NCBI RefSeq assembly: GCF_019049655.1
Contig: NZ_JAFMOX010000049.1
Location: 1-64,000, forward strand
Length of the DNA stretch: 64,000 bases
Reading direction: 5' to 3'
Origin: Rahnella rivi
Lineage (GTDB): Bacteria; Pseudomonadota; Gammaproteobacteria; Enterobacterales; Enterobacteriaceae
Below the pieces are notes generated by a model that made no database searches, was not told where the DNA came from, and saw only the letters and a program-made list of their open reading frames with translations. The position numbers and the translations under genes were made by a program. This document shows, piece by piece, positions 32,062-44,503 of this stretch (position 1 is its first letter; each line of letters begins with the position of its first letter).

Positions 32062-32592
32062 GTGACAACAATTGTAAGTGTACGCCGCAACGGCAAGGTC
32101 GTTATCGGTGGTGATGGCCAGGCCACATTGGGAAATACCGTCATGAAGGGCAACGTCAAAAAAGTACGTCGCCTGTATAACGATAAAGTGATCGCGGGCT
32201 TTGCTGGCGGTACAGCGGATGCGTTCACGCTGTTTGAGCTGTTCGAGCGCAAGCTGGAAATGCATCAGGGTCATCTGGTGAAAGCGGCCGTAGAACTGGC
32301 GAAAGACTGGCGTACTGACCGTATGCTGCGCCGTCTCGAAGCGCTGCTGGCCGTCGCCGATGAAAACGCGTCGCTTATCATCAGCGGCAACGGTGATGTT
32401 ATTCAGCCAGAAAACGATCTGATCGCCATTGGTTCCGGTGGCCCGTATGCACAGGCAGCAGCCCGCGCACTGCTGGAAAATTCAGAGCTGGGCGCCCGCG
32501 ACATCGTGGAAAAATCGCTGAGTATCGCCGGTGACATCTGCATCTACACCAACCAATTCCACACCATCGAAGAATTGTCTTCTAAAGCGTAA
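32062..32592 (+). CDS. hslV: ATP-dependent protease proteolytic subunit HslV
   Basis: Threonine protease forming a double hexameric ring that degrades misfolded and regulatory proteins with HslU. It has 176 residues, as in E. coli. After removal of Met the nucleophile Thr2 becomes N-terminal ([19 protein letters not shown]). I chose the GTG at 32062 (AACGAGGAACC ribosome site) because a longer start would bury the catalytic Thr. It is followed by hslU 12 bases later. Confidence 0.98.
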   Translation: MTTIVSVRRNGKVVIGGDGQATLGNTVMKGNVKKVRRLYNDKVIAGFAGGTADAFTLFELFERKLEMHQGHLVKAAVELAKDWRTDRMLRRLEALLAVADENASLIISGNGDVIQPENDLIAIGSGGPYAQAAARALLENSELGARDIVEKSLSIAGDICIYTNQFHTIEELSSKA

Positions 32593-32604
32593 GGATCGAA
32601 AATT

Positions 32605-33939
32605 ATGTCTGAGATGACCCCGCGCGAGATCGTCAGCGAACTAGACAGCTACATCATTGGCCAGGACAAAGCGAAACGTGCCGTGGCCATTGCCCTGCGT
32701 AACCGCTGGCGTCGCATGCAGCTCGACGAAGCGCTGCGCCATGAAGTCACCCCGAAAAACATTCTGATGATCGGTCCGACCGGTGTGGGTAAAACCGAAA
32801 TCGCCCGCCGTCTGGCGAAACTGGCGAACGCACCGTTCATCAAAGTCGAAGCGACCAAATTCACCGAGGTCGGTTATGTCGGTAAAGAAGTGGATTCTAT
32901 TATCCGCGATTTGACCGACTCCGCCGTGAAAATGGTGCGCCTGCAATCCATCGAAAAGAACCGTTTCCGCGCCGAAGAACTGGCCGAAGAACGTATTCTG
33001 GATGTGCTGATCCCGCCGGCGAAAAACAACTGGGGCCAGGCAGACGAAACCCAGGAACCTTCTGCCGCGCGCCAGAATTTCCGCAAAAAACTGCGTGAAG
33101 GCCAGCTCGACGACAAAGAAATTGAAATCAGTCTGGCTTCCGGTCCTGTGGGCGTGGAAATCATGTCCCCGCCGGGCATGGAAGAGATGACGAACCAGCT
33201 TCAGTCCATGTTCCAGAACATGGCCGGGCAGAAACAAAAACCGCGCAAACTGAAAATCAAAGAAGCCTACAAGCTTTTGGTTGAAGAAGAAGCGGCAAAA
33301 CTGGTGAATCCGGAAGATCTGAAAGAACAGGCGATCGAAGCCGTCGAGCAGCACGGTATTGTGTTTATCGATGAGATCGACAAAATCTGTAAACGCGGCG
33401 GCCAGAGCTCCGGCCCGGATGTTTCGCGCGAAGGTGTGCAGCGCGACCTGCTGCCGCTGGTGGAAGGCTGCACAGTCTCTACCAAACACGGCATGGTGAA
33501 AACAGATCACATCCTGTTTATCGCTTCCGGTGCGTTCCAGACTGCCAGCCCGTCAGATTTGATCCCTGAACTGCAGGGGCGTCTGCCTATTCGTGTTGAA
33601 CTGCAGGCGCTGTCGACTGAAGACTTCGAACGCATTCTGACCGAACCGAGTGCTTCGCTGACTCATCAGTACAAAGCATTGATGGCGACCGAAGGCGTCA
33701 CCATTGATTTCACCGCTGACGGTATCCGCCGTATCGCCGAAGCCGCATGGCAGGTCAACGAAACCACCGAAAACATTGGTGCCCGTCGTTTGCATACGGT
33801 TCTTGAGCGTCTGATGGAAGATATCTCTTACGACGCGAGCGAAAGCAACGGTATTTCCATAAACATTGATGCAGATTATGTTAGGAGCCACCTTGATCAG
33901 CTGGTAGCTGATGAAGATCTGAGCCGTTTTATCTTATAA
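32605..33939 (+). CDS. hslU: ATPase subunit HslU of the HslVU protease
   Basis: AAA+ unfoldase feeding HslV. It has 444 residues (E. coli 443). It shows Walker [16 protein letters not shown] near residue 56, pore motif [10 protein letters not shown] near 90, Walker [12 protein letters not shown] near 251, sensor regions and the C-terminal tail DLSRFIL that docks into HslV. It is cotranscribed with hslV and ends in a strong terminator. Confidence 0.98.
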   Translation: MSEMTPREIVSELDSYIIGQDKAKRAVAIALRNRWRRMQLDEALRHEVTPKNILMIGPTGVGKTEIARRLAKLANAPFIKVEATKFTEVGYVGKEVDSIIRDLTDSAVKMVRLQSIEKNRFRAEELAEERILDVLIPPAKNNWGQADETQEPSAARQNFRKKLREGQLDDKEIEISLASGPVGVEIMSPPGMEEMTNQLQSMFQNMAGQKQKPRKLKIKEAYKLLVEEEAAKLVNPEDLKEQAIEAVEQHGIVFIDEIDKICKRGGQSSGPDVSREGVQRDLLPLVEGCTVSTKHGMVKTDHILFIASGAFQTASPSDLIPELQGRLPIRVELQALSTEDFERILTEPSASLTHQYKALMATEGVTIDFTADGIRRIAEAAWQVNETTENIGARRLHTVLERLMEDISYDASESNGISINIDADYVRSHLDQLVADEDLSRFIL

Positions 33940-33967
33940 TTTGCTCATACGTTCCGAAAGTGATCTT

Positions 33968-33998
33968 CAGGGAGGCGTTTGCCTCCCTGATTTTTTTT
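33968..33998 (+). terminator. Terminator after hslU
   Basis: CAGGGAGGC-GTTT-GCCTCCCTG followed by ATTTTTTTT, 28 bases past the hslU stop: a canonical intrinsic terminator. Confidence 0.92.
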
Positions 33999-34037
33999 AG
34001 ATTTCGGACTGACTTGTTCACCTGAGCGAATCCATCT

Positions 34038-34964
34038 ATGAGCACTATGACTCCCTGCACTCCGACGACGCCCGCCCGCGCCTGGCTCGAAAGCCTGCGT
34101 CCCAAAACGCTGCCTCTGGCTTTTGCCTCTATCGTGATGGGTTCGGCCATTGCCAGCCTGCAAGGCGTTTTCCATCCGCTGACGGCGTTGCTGGCGCTGC
34201 TCACCGCCGGGTGTCTGCAAATCCTGTCCAATCTGGCGAATGATTATGGCGATGCCGAAAAAGGCAGCGATACGCCTGATCGCGTCGGGCCTTTGCGCGG
34301 CATGCAAAAAGGGATGATTACCGCGTCACAAATGAAACACGCGATTATGCTCACCATCGCGCTGACCATTATTTGTGGCGTCGCGCTGATCGCCGTGGCC
34401 TGTCATAAACCCAGCGACGTAGTCGGTTTTCTGATCCTCGGGCTGCTGTCGATTGGCGCGGCAATCACCTATACCGTGGGGACGCGCCCTTACGGTTATA
34501 TGGGCCTCGGTGATATTTCTGTGCTGATTTTCTTTGGCTGGATAAGCGTTGCCGGTACGTTCTATTTGCAGGCGGGATACTTCGACTGGATTGTGATGCT
34601 GCCAGCGACGGCGACCGGCCTGCTCTCCACTGCGGTGCTCAACATTAACAACCTGCGTGATATCGACACCGACAGCGCCAATGGCAAGAACACGCTGGCC
34701 GTCCGTCTGGGGCCGGTCAATGCGCGTCGTTATCACACGGTGATTCTGACTGCCGCCGCAATTTGTCTTGCGGTATTCTCTGCCGTATATCTGCATCACT
34801 GGACCGGCTGGCTGTTTCTTCTGGCCGTACCTGTGCTGGCAATCCATATCCGCCGGGTAAATCGCGCAAAAACCTCAATGGAAGTACGCCCCCTGCTGGA
34901 GCACATGGTAAAAGCTGCGTTACTGACTAACGTATTGTTTGCAGTGGGTCTGTTACTGAATTGA
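34038..34964 (+). CDS. menA: 1,4-dihydroxy-2-naphthoate polyprenyltransferase MenA
   Basis: UbiA-family membrane enzyme attaching the octaprenyl chain to DHNA in menaquinone synthesis. It has 308 residues, as in E. coli. Two Asp-rich prenyl-diphosphate sites are visible: NLANDYGDAEKGSDTPDR near residue 71 and NINNLRDIDTDSANGKNT near 196. It has about eight or nine membrane spans and lies 120 bases before rraA. Confidence 0.97.
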   Translation: MSTMTPCTPTTPARAWLESLRPKTLPLAFASIVMGSAIASLQGVFHPLTALLALLTAGCLQILSNLANDYGDAEKGSDTPDRVGPLRGMQKGMITASQMKHAIMLTIALTIICGVALIAVACHKPSDVVGFLILGLLSIGAAITYTVGTRPYGYMGLGDISVLIFFGWISVAGTFYLQAGYFDWIVMLPATATGLLSTAVLNINNLRDIDTDSANGKNTLAVRLGPVNARRYHTVILTAAAICLAVFSAVYLHHWTGWLFLLAVPVLAIHIRRVNRAKTSMEVRPLLEHMVKAALLTNVLFAVGLLLN

Positions 34965-35078
34965 AGAAAAGTGGCCGGGCGTGCGCTAATCGGGTCACTT
35001 TTCACATTTAACAATTGATGATTTTGCCAACATCCGCCGATAAGGGATATACTGAACGTTCATGCAGCAACCAGATGA

Positions 35079-35570
<492 letters not shown>

Positions 35571-35587
35571 CCTTCGCTTACAGCAAC

Positions 35588-35616
35588 AAAAAAGGACGCC
35601 TGGGCGTCCTTTTTTA
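35588..35616. terminator. Bidirectional terminator between rraA and zapB
   Basis: AAAAAAGGACGCC-TG-GGCGTCCTTTTTT: a symmetric GC stem with A and T runs between the two convergent genes. Confidence 0.92.
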
Positions 35617-35633
35617 TTTGGAAAATGAAGCCG

Positions 35634-35873
35634 TTAGACTTCTTCCATTTTTCCCAACAGTGCACGCAGACGATCCTGCCAGACGTGTTGCTCTTCTTTC
35701 AGCTGTGCGTTTTCGCGCACCAGCGACTCGTGATTACCACTCGCCTGCTGAACTTCATGAGACAAGGTGTTGTTTTGCTCTTTCAGTTCTTCGATTTCCA
35801 TCTGCAACAGAGTAATGGTATCGATCGCTTGCTGAACTTTAGCTTCTAGTTTCTCAAATACTTCAAATGACAT
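35634..35873 (-). CDS. zapB: Cell-division coiled-coil protein ZapB
   Basis: A 79-residue protein that is almost entirely heptad-repeat coiled coil ([20 protein letters not shown]...). It organises the Z-ring by linking ZapA and MatP. Length and sequence fit E. coli ZapB (81 residues). The gene stands alone, convergent to rraA and divergent from glpF. Confidence 0.95.
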   Translation of the reverse strand: MSFEVFEKLEAKVQQAIDTITLLQMEIEELKEQNNTLSHEVQQASGNHESLVRENAQLKEEQHVWQDRLRALLGKMEEV

Positions 35874-36461
35874 TTTTCGGTCCCCTTATGTTCGCAAGGC
35901 GCACATCTTATGTTCTGCCGCATCGTCCGGACACGGCTCAAAAAATTCCTGCACTTCGCCGATTTCTATAATAAATTCAAATCGCAATAACGTTTGAACT
36001 TCACCGGGATTTCAAAAAAACGGCGGGTGTCTTAACGAGTGATTGTATGTAGCCAGCCTTGCCCTGTCTACCAAGAACCCCTCTCTGCACGCAGTCTGTT
36101 GCAATTTTGACGGGCTGAGTATCAGGAAATGCTTAAAAAGCAGAGTCACCCTCCAGAAATCTCAGCGAATACCGAATACCCTGAGCGCCATCTGACATGC
36201 GCGTTTAGCTTCACAGCCTTCACCGGAATGTCACGGCATGGGCTTTTTACCGGTCGGCAGGACCTTTCAACACGCGAAATCGCTCATTTTTATGACACAA
36301 CACACAAAAATTGATTTCGCTATTTCTCGTTTATGCTCGTTAACGATAAATTCACATTACGTTCTCATTTAATGATGAACGGCAAAATCCGATTACGTTC
36401 ACGTACGCATAACAGAAAAACTATAACTAACCATTAACATCATCCTTAGCAGGATCCAACT
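35874..36461. other. 588-base gap between zapB and glpF
   Basis: Holds the zapB promoter on the left and the glpFK control region on the right. Only short open frames occur (the longest, 61 codons at 36129, has no ribosome site or recognisable product). The right half is A/T-rich and contains a good GlpR half-site pair at 36330-36350; weaker TTCTC/TTCAC repeats follow toward glpF. I see no RNA gene or repeat. Confidence 0.6.
36330..36350. promoter_or_regulatory. GlpR operator upstream of glpFK
   Basis: TTTATGCTCGTTAACGATAA fits the dyad GlpR operator (ATGCTCG...CGATAA, consensus WATKYTCGWWMGMAAW). It lies 112 bases upstream of glpF, where E. coli GlpR represses glpFK in the absence of glycerol 3-phosphate. 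Flanking TATTTCTCGTTTA and ATTACGTTCTCATTTA could be further weaker operators. Confidence 0.65.
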
Positions 36462-37310
36462 ATGAGCCAAACCATGAGTTCCACATTAAAAGGTCAGTGC
36501 ATCGCTGAGTTTCTGGGTACCGGGCTTATCATTTTCTTTGGTGCGGGTTGTGTCGCAGCAATGAAACTGGCCGGTGCTACCTTTGGCCAGTGGGAAATTA
36601 GCATTATCTGGGGTCTGGGTGTGGCAATGGCCATCTACCTGACCGCAGCGATTTCAGGCGCACACCTGAACCCGGCGGTGACCGTCGCGTTATGTTTGTT
36701 TGCAAACTTTGAAGGACGCAAAGTTCTGCCATACATCGTGGCGCAGGTCGCCGGTGCCTTCTGTGCCGCAGCGCTGGTCTACGGTCTTTACTACAACCTG
36801 TTCTTCGATTTCGAGCAAAGCCATAATATGGTGCGCGGCAGTGTCGAAAGTCTGGATCTGGCCGGTATCTTCTCCACCTATCCAAACCCGCACATCAGCG
36901 TAGTGCAGGCCTTCCTGGTTGAAACGGTGATCACTGCCATTCTGATGGCGTTGATCCTCGGCCTGACGGATGACGGCAACGGCATTCCACGCGGCCCGCT
37001 GGCTCCGCTGCTGATCGGTATTCTGATCGCGGTTATCGGTGCTTCAATGGGTCCGTTAACCGGCTTCGCACTGAACCCGGCGCGTGATTTCGGTCCGAAA
37101 GTGTTCGCTTACTTCGCTGGCTGGGGCAAAGTCGCCTTCACCGGTGCACGTGATATTCCTTACTTCCTGGTTCCGATTTTTGGCCCGCTGCTCGGCGCTT
37201 CACTCGGTGCCATCGCGTACAAAGCGTTGATTGGTCGTCATCTGCCACATCAGATCAATGATATTGCAGATGAAAAAGCGCCTCAGCCTTCCAAACAGCG
37301 TAAAGCCTGA
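36462..37310 (+). CDS. glpF: Glycerol facilitator GlpF (aquaglyceroporin)
   Basis: Inner-membrane channel for glycerol with six spans and two half-helices. Both NPA motifs are intact (HLNPAVTVAL near residue 68, ALNPARDFGP near 203, with the glycerol-type Asp after the second NPA-R). It has 282 residues (E. coli 281). It is the first gene of glpFK, 45 bases before glpK, under the GlpR-like operator. Confidence 0.98.
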   Translation: MSQTMSSTLKGQCIAEFLGTGLIIFFGAGCVAAMKLAGATFGQWEISIIWGLGVAMAIYLTAAISGAHLNPAVTVALCLFANFEGRKVLPYIVAQVAGAFCAAALVYGLYYNLFFDFEQSHNMVRGSVESLDLAGIFSTYPNPHISVVQAFLVETVITAILMALILGLTDDGNGIPRGPLAPLLIGILIAVIGASMGPLTGFALNPARDFGPKVFAYFAGWGKVAFTGARDIPYFLVPIFGPLLGASLGAIAYKALIGRHLPHQINDIADEKAPQPSKQRKA

Positions 37311-37334
37311 TCGGCTAAACTGTTCCAAAGCTAA

Positions 37335-38879
<1,545 letters not shown>

Positions 38880-38908
38880 TCGCCGCTTTTTTTTCGCCAA
38901 CACCGTCC

Positions 38909-38937
38909 TAAAAAACTCCCCGCTGGGGAGTTTTTTT
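38909..38937 (+). terminator. Terminator after glpK
   Basis: AAAAAACTCCCCGCTGGGGAG followed by TTTTTTT, about 30 bases past the glpK stop. It separates glpFK from glpX, which may still receive some readthrough. Confidence 0.9.
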
Positions 38938-39021
38938 ATGCGCCTTTCCCATTGTGCTAAAATCCCCGCACAGATGAGCCTTTGCCTCACCGATCTCTTT
39001 TTTCTTCCTACAGGCTTTCCA

Positions 39022-40032
39022 ATGAAACGTGAATTAGCAATCGAGTTCTCCCGCGTGACCGAAGCGGCCGCCCTGGCTGGGTATAAATGGCTTGGCCGTG
39101 GCGATAAAAACCTCGCTGACAACGCCGCCGTTCAGGCGATGCGCATCATGCTTAATAACGTCGATATCGATGGCACCATCGTGATTGGCGAAGGGGAAAT
39201 TGACGAAGCGCCAATGCTGTATATCGGCGAAAAAGTCGGAACAGGCCGCGGCGATGCCGTGGATATCGCCGTCGATCCTATTGAAGGTACCCGCATGACG
39301 GCAATGGGGCAATCCAATGCACTGGCCGTGCTGGCCGTCGGCGATAAAGGCTCGTTCCTCAATGCGCCGGATATGTACATGGAAAAAATCGCCGTCGGGC
39401 CCGGCGCAAAAGGCGCGATTAATCTGGAACTGACGCTGGCGGAAAACCTCGCAAATGTTGCCCGGGCGCTGAACAAACCGCTGACCGAGCTGACCGTAGC
39501 CGTGCTGGCGAAACCGCGTCACGACGAGGCGATTCGTGAAATGCTGGCGGCCGGTGTGCGGGTTTTTGCCTTCCCGGACGGCGATGTGGCAGCCACTATT
39601 CTCACCTGCATGCCGGACAGTGAAGTTGATGTGTTGTATGGCATCGGCGGCGCGCCGGAAGGGGTGATTTCCGCCGCAGTGATCCGCGCGCTGGACGGTG
39701 ACATGCAGGGCCGCTTACTGGCACGCCATGACGTGAAAGGCGATACCCCGGAAAACCGCCGCATAGGCGAAGAAGAGCTGACACGCTGTCAGGCGATGGG
39801 CATTGAAGCAGGCAAAGTGCTGCAGCTGGATGATATGGCGCGTAATGACAACGTGATTTTCTCTGCGACCGGCATTACCAAAGGTGATCTGCTGGAAGGC
39901 ATCAGCCGTCAGGGAAATATGGCGACGACCGAAACGCTGCTGATCCGGGGTAAATCCCGCACCATCCGTCGTATACGTTCGACGCATTATCTCGACCGTA
40001 AAGACGCCGCATTGCACGCGTTTATCATCTGA
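39022..40032 (+). CDS. glpX: Class II fructose-1,6-bisphosphatase GlpX
   Basis: Mn-dependent FBPase of gluconeogenesis. It has 336 residues, as in E. coli. It shows the metal/phosphate motifs IVIGEGEIDEAPML near residue 54 and AVDPIEGTRMTA near 83. I chose the ATG at 39022 (MKRELAIEFSRVTEAAAL), before which the frame is open but overlaps glpK. It is 142 bases after glpK, behind a terminator, so it has at least partly its own promoter. Confidence 0.97.
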   Translation: MKRELAIEFSRVTEAAALAGYKWLGRGDKNLADNAAVQAMRIMLNNVDIDGTIVIGEGEIDEAPMLYIGEKVGTGRGDAVDIAVDPIEGTRMTAMGQSNALAVLAVGDKGSFLNAPDMYMEKIAVGPGAKGAINLELTLAENLANVARALNKPLTELTVAVLAKPRHDEAIREMLAAGVRVFAFPDGDVAATILTCMPDSEVDVLYGIGGAPEGVISAAVIRALDGDMQGRLLARHDVKGDTPENRRIGEEELTRCQAMGIEAGKVLQLDDMARNDNVIFSATGITKGDLLEGISRQGNMATTETLLIRGKSRTIRRIRSTHYLDRKDAALHAFII

Positions 40033-40050
40033 CGCGAGACAAGAAAGGCA

Positions 40051-40080
40051 AAAGCAGAGCACCTGGCTCTGCTTTTTTTT
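40051..40080. terminator. Bidirectional terminator between glpX and emrD
   Basis: AAAAGCAGAGC-ACCTG-GCTCTGCTTTTTTTT: an 8-base stem with A and T runs, between convergent glpX and emrD. Confidence 0.92.
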
Positions 40081-40095
40081 CACCTGGGGAGAGGC

Positions 40096-41289
40096 TTAAA
40101 CCCTATGCCCTTGCTCCTGAAGACGATTCGACATCGGCCACCAGCACAGCAAAATCAGTAACGACATCGCAAACATCAGCAACCCCAGACTGAACTGACC
40201 GGTTTGCGGCAACATCGCCGATAACCATGCCACCAGCCCCGATCCCATATTTTGTAATCCGCCCACCAGCGCACCGGCCGCACCGGCGAGATACGGGAAA
40301 GGCTCCATCGCGCCGGTGGTCGCCAGCGGGAATAACATCCCTGCACCAAAGAAGAACAGGGAGGCCGGAACGATCAACGTCCAGATGTTCATGATGCCCA
40401 GCCAGCCGGGGATCCACATCGTCAGGCCCGCCAGCAGACAGCTGATCACAGAATGCCACATGAGCTGCTGGAAACTTTTCTCAGACCGACCGGCATACCA
40501 GGCGCCAAAAAATGCCGCCGGGATCGGCAGAATAAACAGAATACTGACCATGACGCCGCTCAGCCCTAGAACGCCGCCCATCAGCACGCCACAGCTGGCC
40601 TCAAACACCGCCACACCGGCCAGCGCACCCACCAGCATCACCAGATAACGACTGAAGTTACCGTCCGCCAGCAGCAAGCGCAGACTGCTGAGCATTTTAC
40701 GAGGCTGATGGTCAGCAGTGAATTCAGGACGGGTTTCCGGCAACCAGCGGTACATTGAAAATGCAACGCCTGCGCAAAGCATCAGCAGAAAACCAAAGCT
40801 GGCGCGCCAGCCTAACCATGCAGACAGCGCGCCACCAATCACCGGCGCAAGCAACGGGCTGATAAGAATCCCCATATTCAGCAAACTGTTGGCGTGGCGT
40901 AACGCACCACCACTGTAAAGGTCACGCGGCATTGTCCGCGCCATGACGCCCGCTACGCCGGTTCCCATTCCCTGCACCGCACTGGCCACGATCAGCATAT
41001 TGAGGCTGGAGGACATCATCGCGCCCGCGGCACCCACCAGAAAAACCATCAACCCGGCCAGGATCACCGGCTTGCGACCAATGTTGTCTGACAGTGGCCC
41101 ATAGACCAGCTGCGAAGCCCCGTAGGTGATCAGATACGCGGCCATCACCCGCTGCACCGCGCCGGGTTTAACCGACAGACTGGTCGCCATATCGGCGATA
41201 TTCGGCACATAAATGGTTTGCGCCATCTGACCGACGGCCACCAGCAAAATCAACATTACCAGCAGGTGAATGTTTTCCAGATTTTTCAT
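40096..41289 (-). CDS. emrD: Multidrug efflux MFS transporter EmrD
   Basis: Twelve-span proton-driven exporter of uncouplers and amphipathic drugs. It has 397 residues (E. coli 394). It shows the N-terminal EmrD-type segment LLVAVGQMAQTIYVPNIADMA, the MFS loop motif GPLSDNIGRKPVILAG near residue 64 and motif C of 12-TM drug antiporters. In E. coli emrD lies elsewhere on the chromosome, so its place between glpX and fpr is lineage-specific. Confidence 0.94.
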   Translation of the reverse strand: MKNLENIHLLVMLILLVAVGQMAQTIYVPNIADMATSLSVKPGAVQRVMAAYLITYGASQLVYGPLSDNIGRKPVILAGLMVFLVGAAGAMMSSSLNMLIVASAVQGMGTGVAGVMARTMPRDLYSGGALRHANSLLNMGILISPLLAPVIGGALSAWLGWRASFGFLLMLCAGVAFSMYRWLPETRPEFTADHQPRKMLSSLRLLLADGNFSRYLVMLVGALAGVAVFEASCGVLMGGVLGLSGVMVSILFILPIPAAFFGAWYAGRSEKSFQQLMWHSVISCLLAGLTMWIPGWLGIMNIWTLIVPASLFFFGAGMLFPLATTGAMEPFPYLAGAAGALVGGLQNMGSGLVAWLSAMLPQTGQFSLGLLMFAMSLLILLCWWPMSNRLQEQGHRV

Positions 41290-41586
41290 TTTTCAGTTCA
41301 TTATCAAATGGAGTAGGGAAAGTGCAGAATAAATAACCGGTAAATCCGTTTATCTTACGGCGGCGCATAAGTTAACAAATTAAGATGAATAAGCGAGTGT
41401 TGCGGCAAACTCTCCGGTGCAACGGCTGGCAGCAAGGGGAGCCACTGGTGTAACGCACAGTGTACGAATTTCGACAGCAGATAACGGCAGAGGAACAGGC
41501 TGATAACATTTAACCGATAAGGGATCGGAAAAAATTGAAATAAAATCAGCACCTACATTCGGTAATCAAAAAAGACGGGAGTTTTT

Positions 41587-42333
41587 ATGGCTGACTGGGT
41601 CACGGGAAAAGTCACAAAAGTTGAGCACTGGACGGATAATTTGTTCAGCATCACGGTCAATGCGCCAGCCGATCCTTTTACCGCAGGTCAGTTTGCGAAA
41701 CTCTCTCTGGAGATAGGCGGCGAGCGGGTACAGCGCGCCTATTCCTATGTAAATCCCCCTTCCAGCGCTGATTTGGAGTTCTATCTGGTCAACGTGCCGG
41801 AAGGAAAGCTCAGCCCTAAACTGCACGTCATGCAGCCCGGCGACGAGATTCAGATCACCAAAGAGGCCGCAGGATTTTTCGTGATTGATGAAATTCCGGA
41901 ATGTGACCAGCTGTGGATGCTGGCCACCGGCACCGCCATCGGGCCGTATCTGTCCATTTTGCAGGAGGGCCAGGGGCTGGAACGTTTTAAACACATCGTT
42001 CTGGTTCACGCTGCGCGTTTCTCCGCCGATCTCAGCTATTTGCCTCTGATGCAGGAACTACAACGCCGTTATGAGGGCAAGCTGCGCATTCAAACCGTCG
42101 TCAGCCGCGAAGAAATCTCAGGTTCACTGTCTGGCCGCGTACCGGCGCTGATTGAAAGCGGTGCGCTCGAGGAAGCCGTTGGCCTGAAAATGTCAGCGGA
42201 AGACAGCCACGTTATGCTGTGCGGAAATCCTCAGATGGTGCGCGATACCCAGCAGGTTTTGAAAGATACCCGGGGCATGCGCAAACACCTGAAACGTAAA
42301 CCGGGCCATATGACCAGCGAACATTACTGGTAG
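41587..42333 (+). CDS. fpr: Ferredoxin/flavodoxin-NADP+ reductase Fpr
   Basis: FAD enzyme passing electrons between NADPH and flavodoxin/ferredoxin. It has 248 residues, as in E. coli. The FAD site is RAYSYVNPPSSADLE near residue 50 and the NADP site LATGTAIGPYLSIL near 112; the C terminus EHYW stacks on the flavin. In E. coli it belongs to the SoxRS regulon. The 297-base upstream gap (41290-41586) contains AACGCACAGTGTACGAATTT, a weak SoxS-box-like stretch I do not annotate separately. Confidence 0.97.
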   Translation: MADWVTGKVTKVEHWTDNLFSITVNAPADPFTAGQFAKLSLEIGGERVQRAYSYVNPPSSADLEFYLVNVPEGKLSPKLHVMQPGDEIQITKEAAGFFVIDEIPECDQLWMLATGTAIGPYLSILQEGQGLERFKHIVLVHAARFSADLSYLPLMQELQRRYEGKLRIQTVVSREEISGSLSGRVPALIESGALEEAVGLKMSAEDSHVMLCGNPQMVRDTQQVLKDTRGMRKHLKRKPGHMTSEHYW

Positions 42334-42347
42334 GTTTCGCCGCAACG

Positions 42348-42770
42348 TTATTTGAATTTGACCTCGTCCGGCTCCGGGCCAAAGCGATTTGTGCCCGGCG
42401 TCCCCACGAAAGCGCCACAGTCGACGATCAGCATGATGAAAATCACCGAAGGCGCCAGACGGCCTAATACCCAGCTCCATGTCTGCGGCATCGCTGCCGC
42501 CCAGTTTCCGGCCACCAGCATCCATGCCAGCACAAACAGCAGCGCCCACCATGCCGATTTATTACGGTCATGCAACCTTTTCACCAGCACAGCGGCGGTC
42601 GGCCACAGTAAAACCACCAGTGCAAATCCGGCAGACTGATAGGTGACCCATCCCTGTGCAGCAAAGAAAAAATCTGCCGCCATCAGAATCAGCCAGCTGA
42701 CCATCCAGAGCCAAAAATCCCGTCGGCCCATGCGGCCATTAAAAGAAAACAGTGCGTGCTGTAACGTCAT
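42348..42770 (-). CDS. yiiR: DUF805 inner-membrane protein (YiiR-like)
   Basis: A 140-residue protein with the DUF805 opening LFSFNGRMGRRDFWLW (residues about 7-22) and four hydrophobic segments, ending in a short hydrophilic tail. Position between fpr and yiiQ matches E. coli yiiR. The ATG at 42768-42770 is preferred to a TTG two codons upstream. Function is unknown; it lies 14 bases from the end of convergent fpr. Confidence 0.72.
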   Translation of the reverse strand: MTLQHALFSFNGRMGRRDFWLWMVSWLILMAADFFFAAQGWVTYQSAGFALVVLLWPTAAVLVKRLHDRNKSAWWALLFVLAWMLVAGNWAAAMPQTWSWVLGRLAPSVIFIMLIVDCGAFVGTPGTNRFGPEPDEVKFK

Positions 42771-42928
42771 TGACAATCAGTTCCGTAGAAGACAATGGGA
42801 GTAAAAAGTGAAGCCGGAGCGAGTGTAACCCAGCGATCGCCGCCATGAGAATGTTTACGGTCTCCTTTTGACATTACCCCCTGATCCCCGCTTTAATCGG
42901 TCTATACAGAGAGGATAAGAAAAATACT

Positions 42929-43537
42929 ATGAATGCTGCAAAATCCATTTTATCTCTGGCGCTACCGGTTTTGCTGACGCTCGCAGGCCCGAACATTGCC
43001 CTTGCCGATCCGCCCGCTGAACATTCTGGCGCAGAAGAGATGCCGAAAGCACCTTACCTTTTGGCCGGCGCCCCGACGTTCGAAACAACCCTGATCAACT
43101 TTCGGGCAAAGTACAATGAAGCCAATCCAACGCAACAGATTGGTGAATTCCGCTCGATAAATGAAAAAGCGGCCAACAGCCCTCTGACCCGCGCGGCCAG
43201 TAAAATTAATGAAAATCTGTATGCCTCTACTGCACTGGAAAAAGGCACCGGTAAAATCAAAACGCTGCAAATCACTTATCTTCCTATCCAGGGGGCAGAA
43301 GAAAAGGCCGCCCGCACTCTGGCGATGAGCTATATGGCTAACCTGATGCGCCAGTTTGATGCCACCCTTTCGACAGAGCAAAGCGTGGCAAAAGTGGCGT
43401 CGTTGATCCAAAAAGGGAAAGGCCAGCAGTTTTATCAGCAGGAAGTTGGCGCGGTCCGTTTTGTGGTTTCGGATAATGGCGAAAAAGGCCTGACGTTTGC
43501 CGTTGAGCCGGTCAAGCTGGCCCTGGCTGAGCCATGA
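42929..43537 (+). CDS. yiiQ: Periplasmic protein YiiQ (DUF1454)
   Basis: A 202-residue exported protein with a signal peptide (ILSLALPVLLTLAGPNIALA, cleavage near residue 26) and a DUF1454 body containing SPLTRAASKINENLYAS. It matches E. coli YiiQ (199 residues) in length and in lying directly upstream of tpiA. Function is unknown. Confidence 0.9.
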   Translation: MNAAKSILSLALPVLLTLAGPNIALADPPAEHSGAEEMPKAPYLLAGAPTFETTLINFRAKYNEANPTQQIGEFRSINEKAANSPLTRAASKINENLYASTALEKGTGKIKTLQITYLPIQGAEEKAARTLAMSYMANLMRQFDATLSTEQSVAKVASLIQKGKGQQFYQQEVGAVRFVVSDNGEKGLTFAVEPVKLALAEP

Positions 43538-43631
43538 GATGACGGTTTTTAATGACGAAAAGCAAAGCCTTTATCTTCAATGATCTCTATACTGTTGCAC
43601 AGGTAATCTGCTTGTTTGGCAGAAATTTTAA

Positions 43632-44432
<801 letters not shown>

Positions 44433-44451
44433 GCCTGTTTCTTTCGCGCAC

Positions 44452-44480
44452 AAAAAACCCCGGCACGCCGGGGTTTTTTA
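44452..44480. terminator. Bidirectional terminator between tpiA and sbp
   Basis: CAAAAAACCCCGGC-AC-GCCGGGGTTTTTTA: a GC stem flanked by A and T runs between convergent tpiA and sbp. Confidence 0.93.
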
Positions 44481-44503
44481 TTGCCTGAATTTACTGCTCG
44501 GCA

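Noticed and set aside
32641..33510. 289-codon frame opposite hslU
   Set aside because: Antisense of a highly conserved gene; its His/Phe-rich composition is typical of reverse-frame artefacts.
36129..36314. 61-codon open frame upstream of glpF
   Set aside because: No ribosome site, unusual composition and no known counterpart; it lies within a control region.
41449..41475. SoxS box upstream of fpr
   Set aside because: GCAC and AAT elements are present but several consensus positions are off; too weak to annotate.
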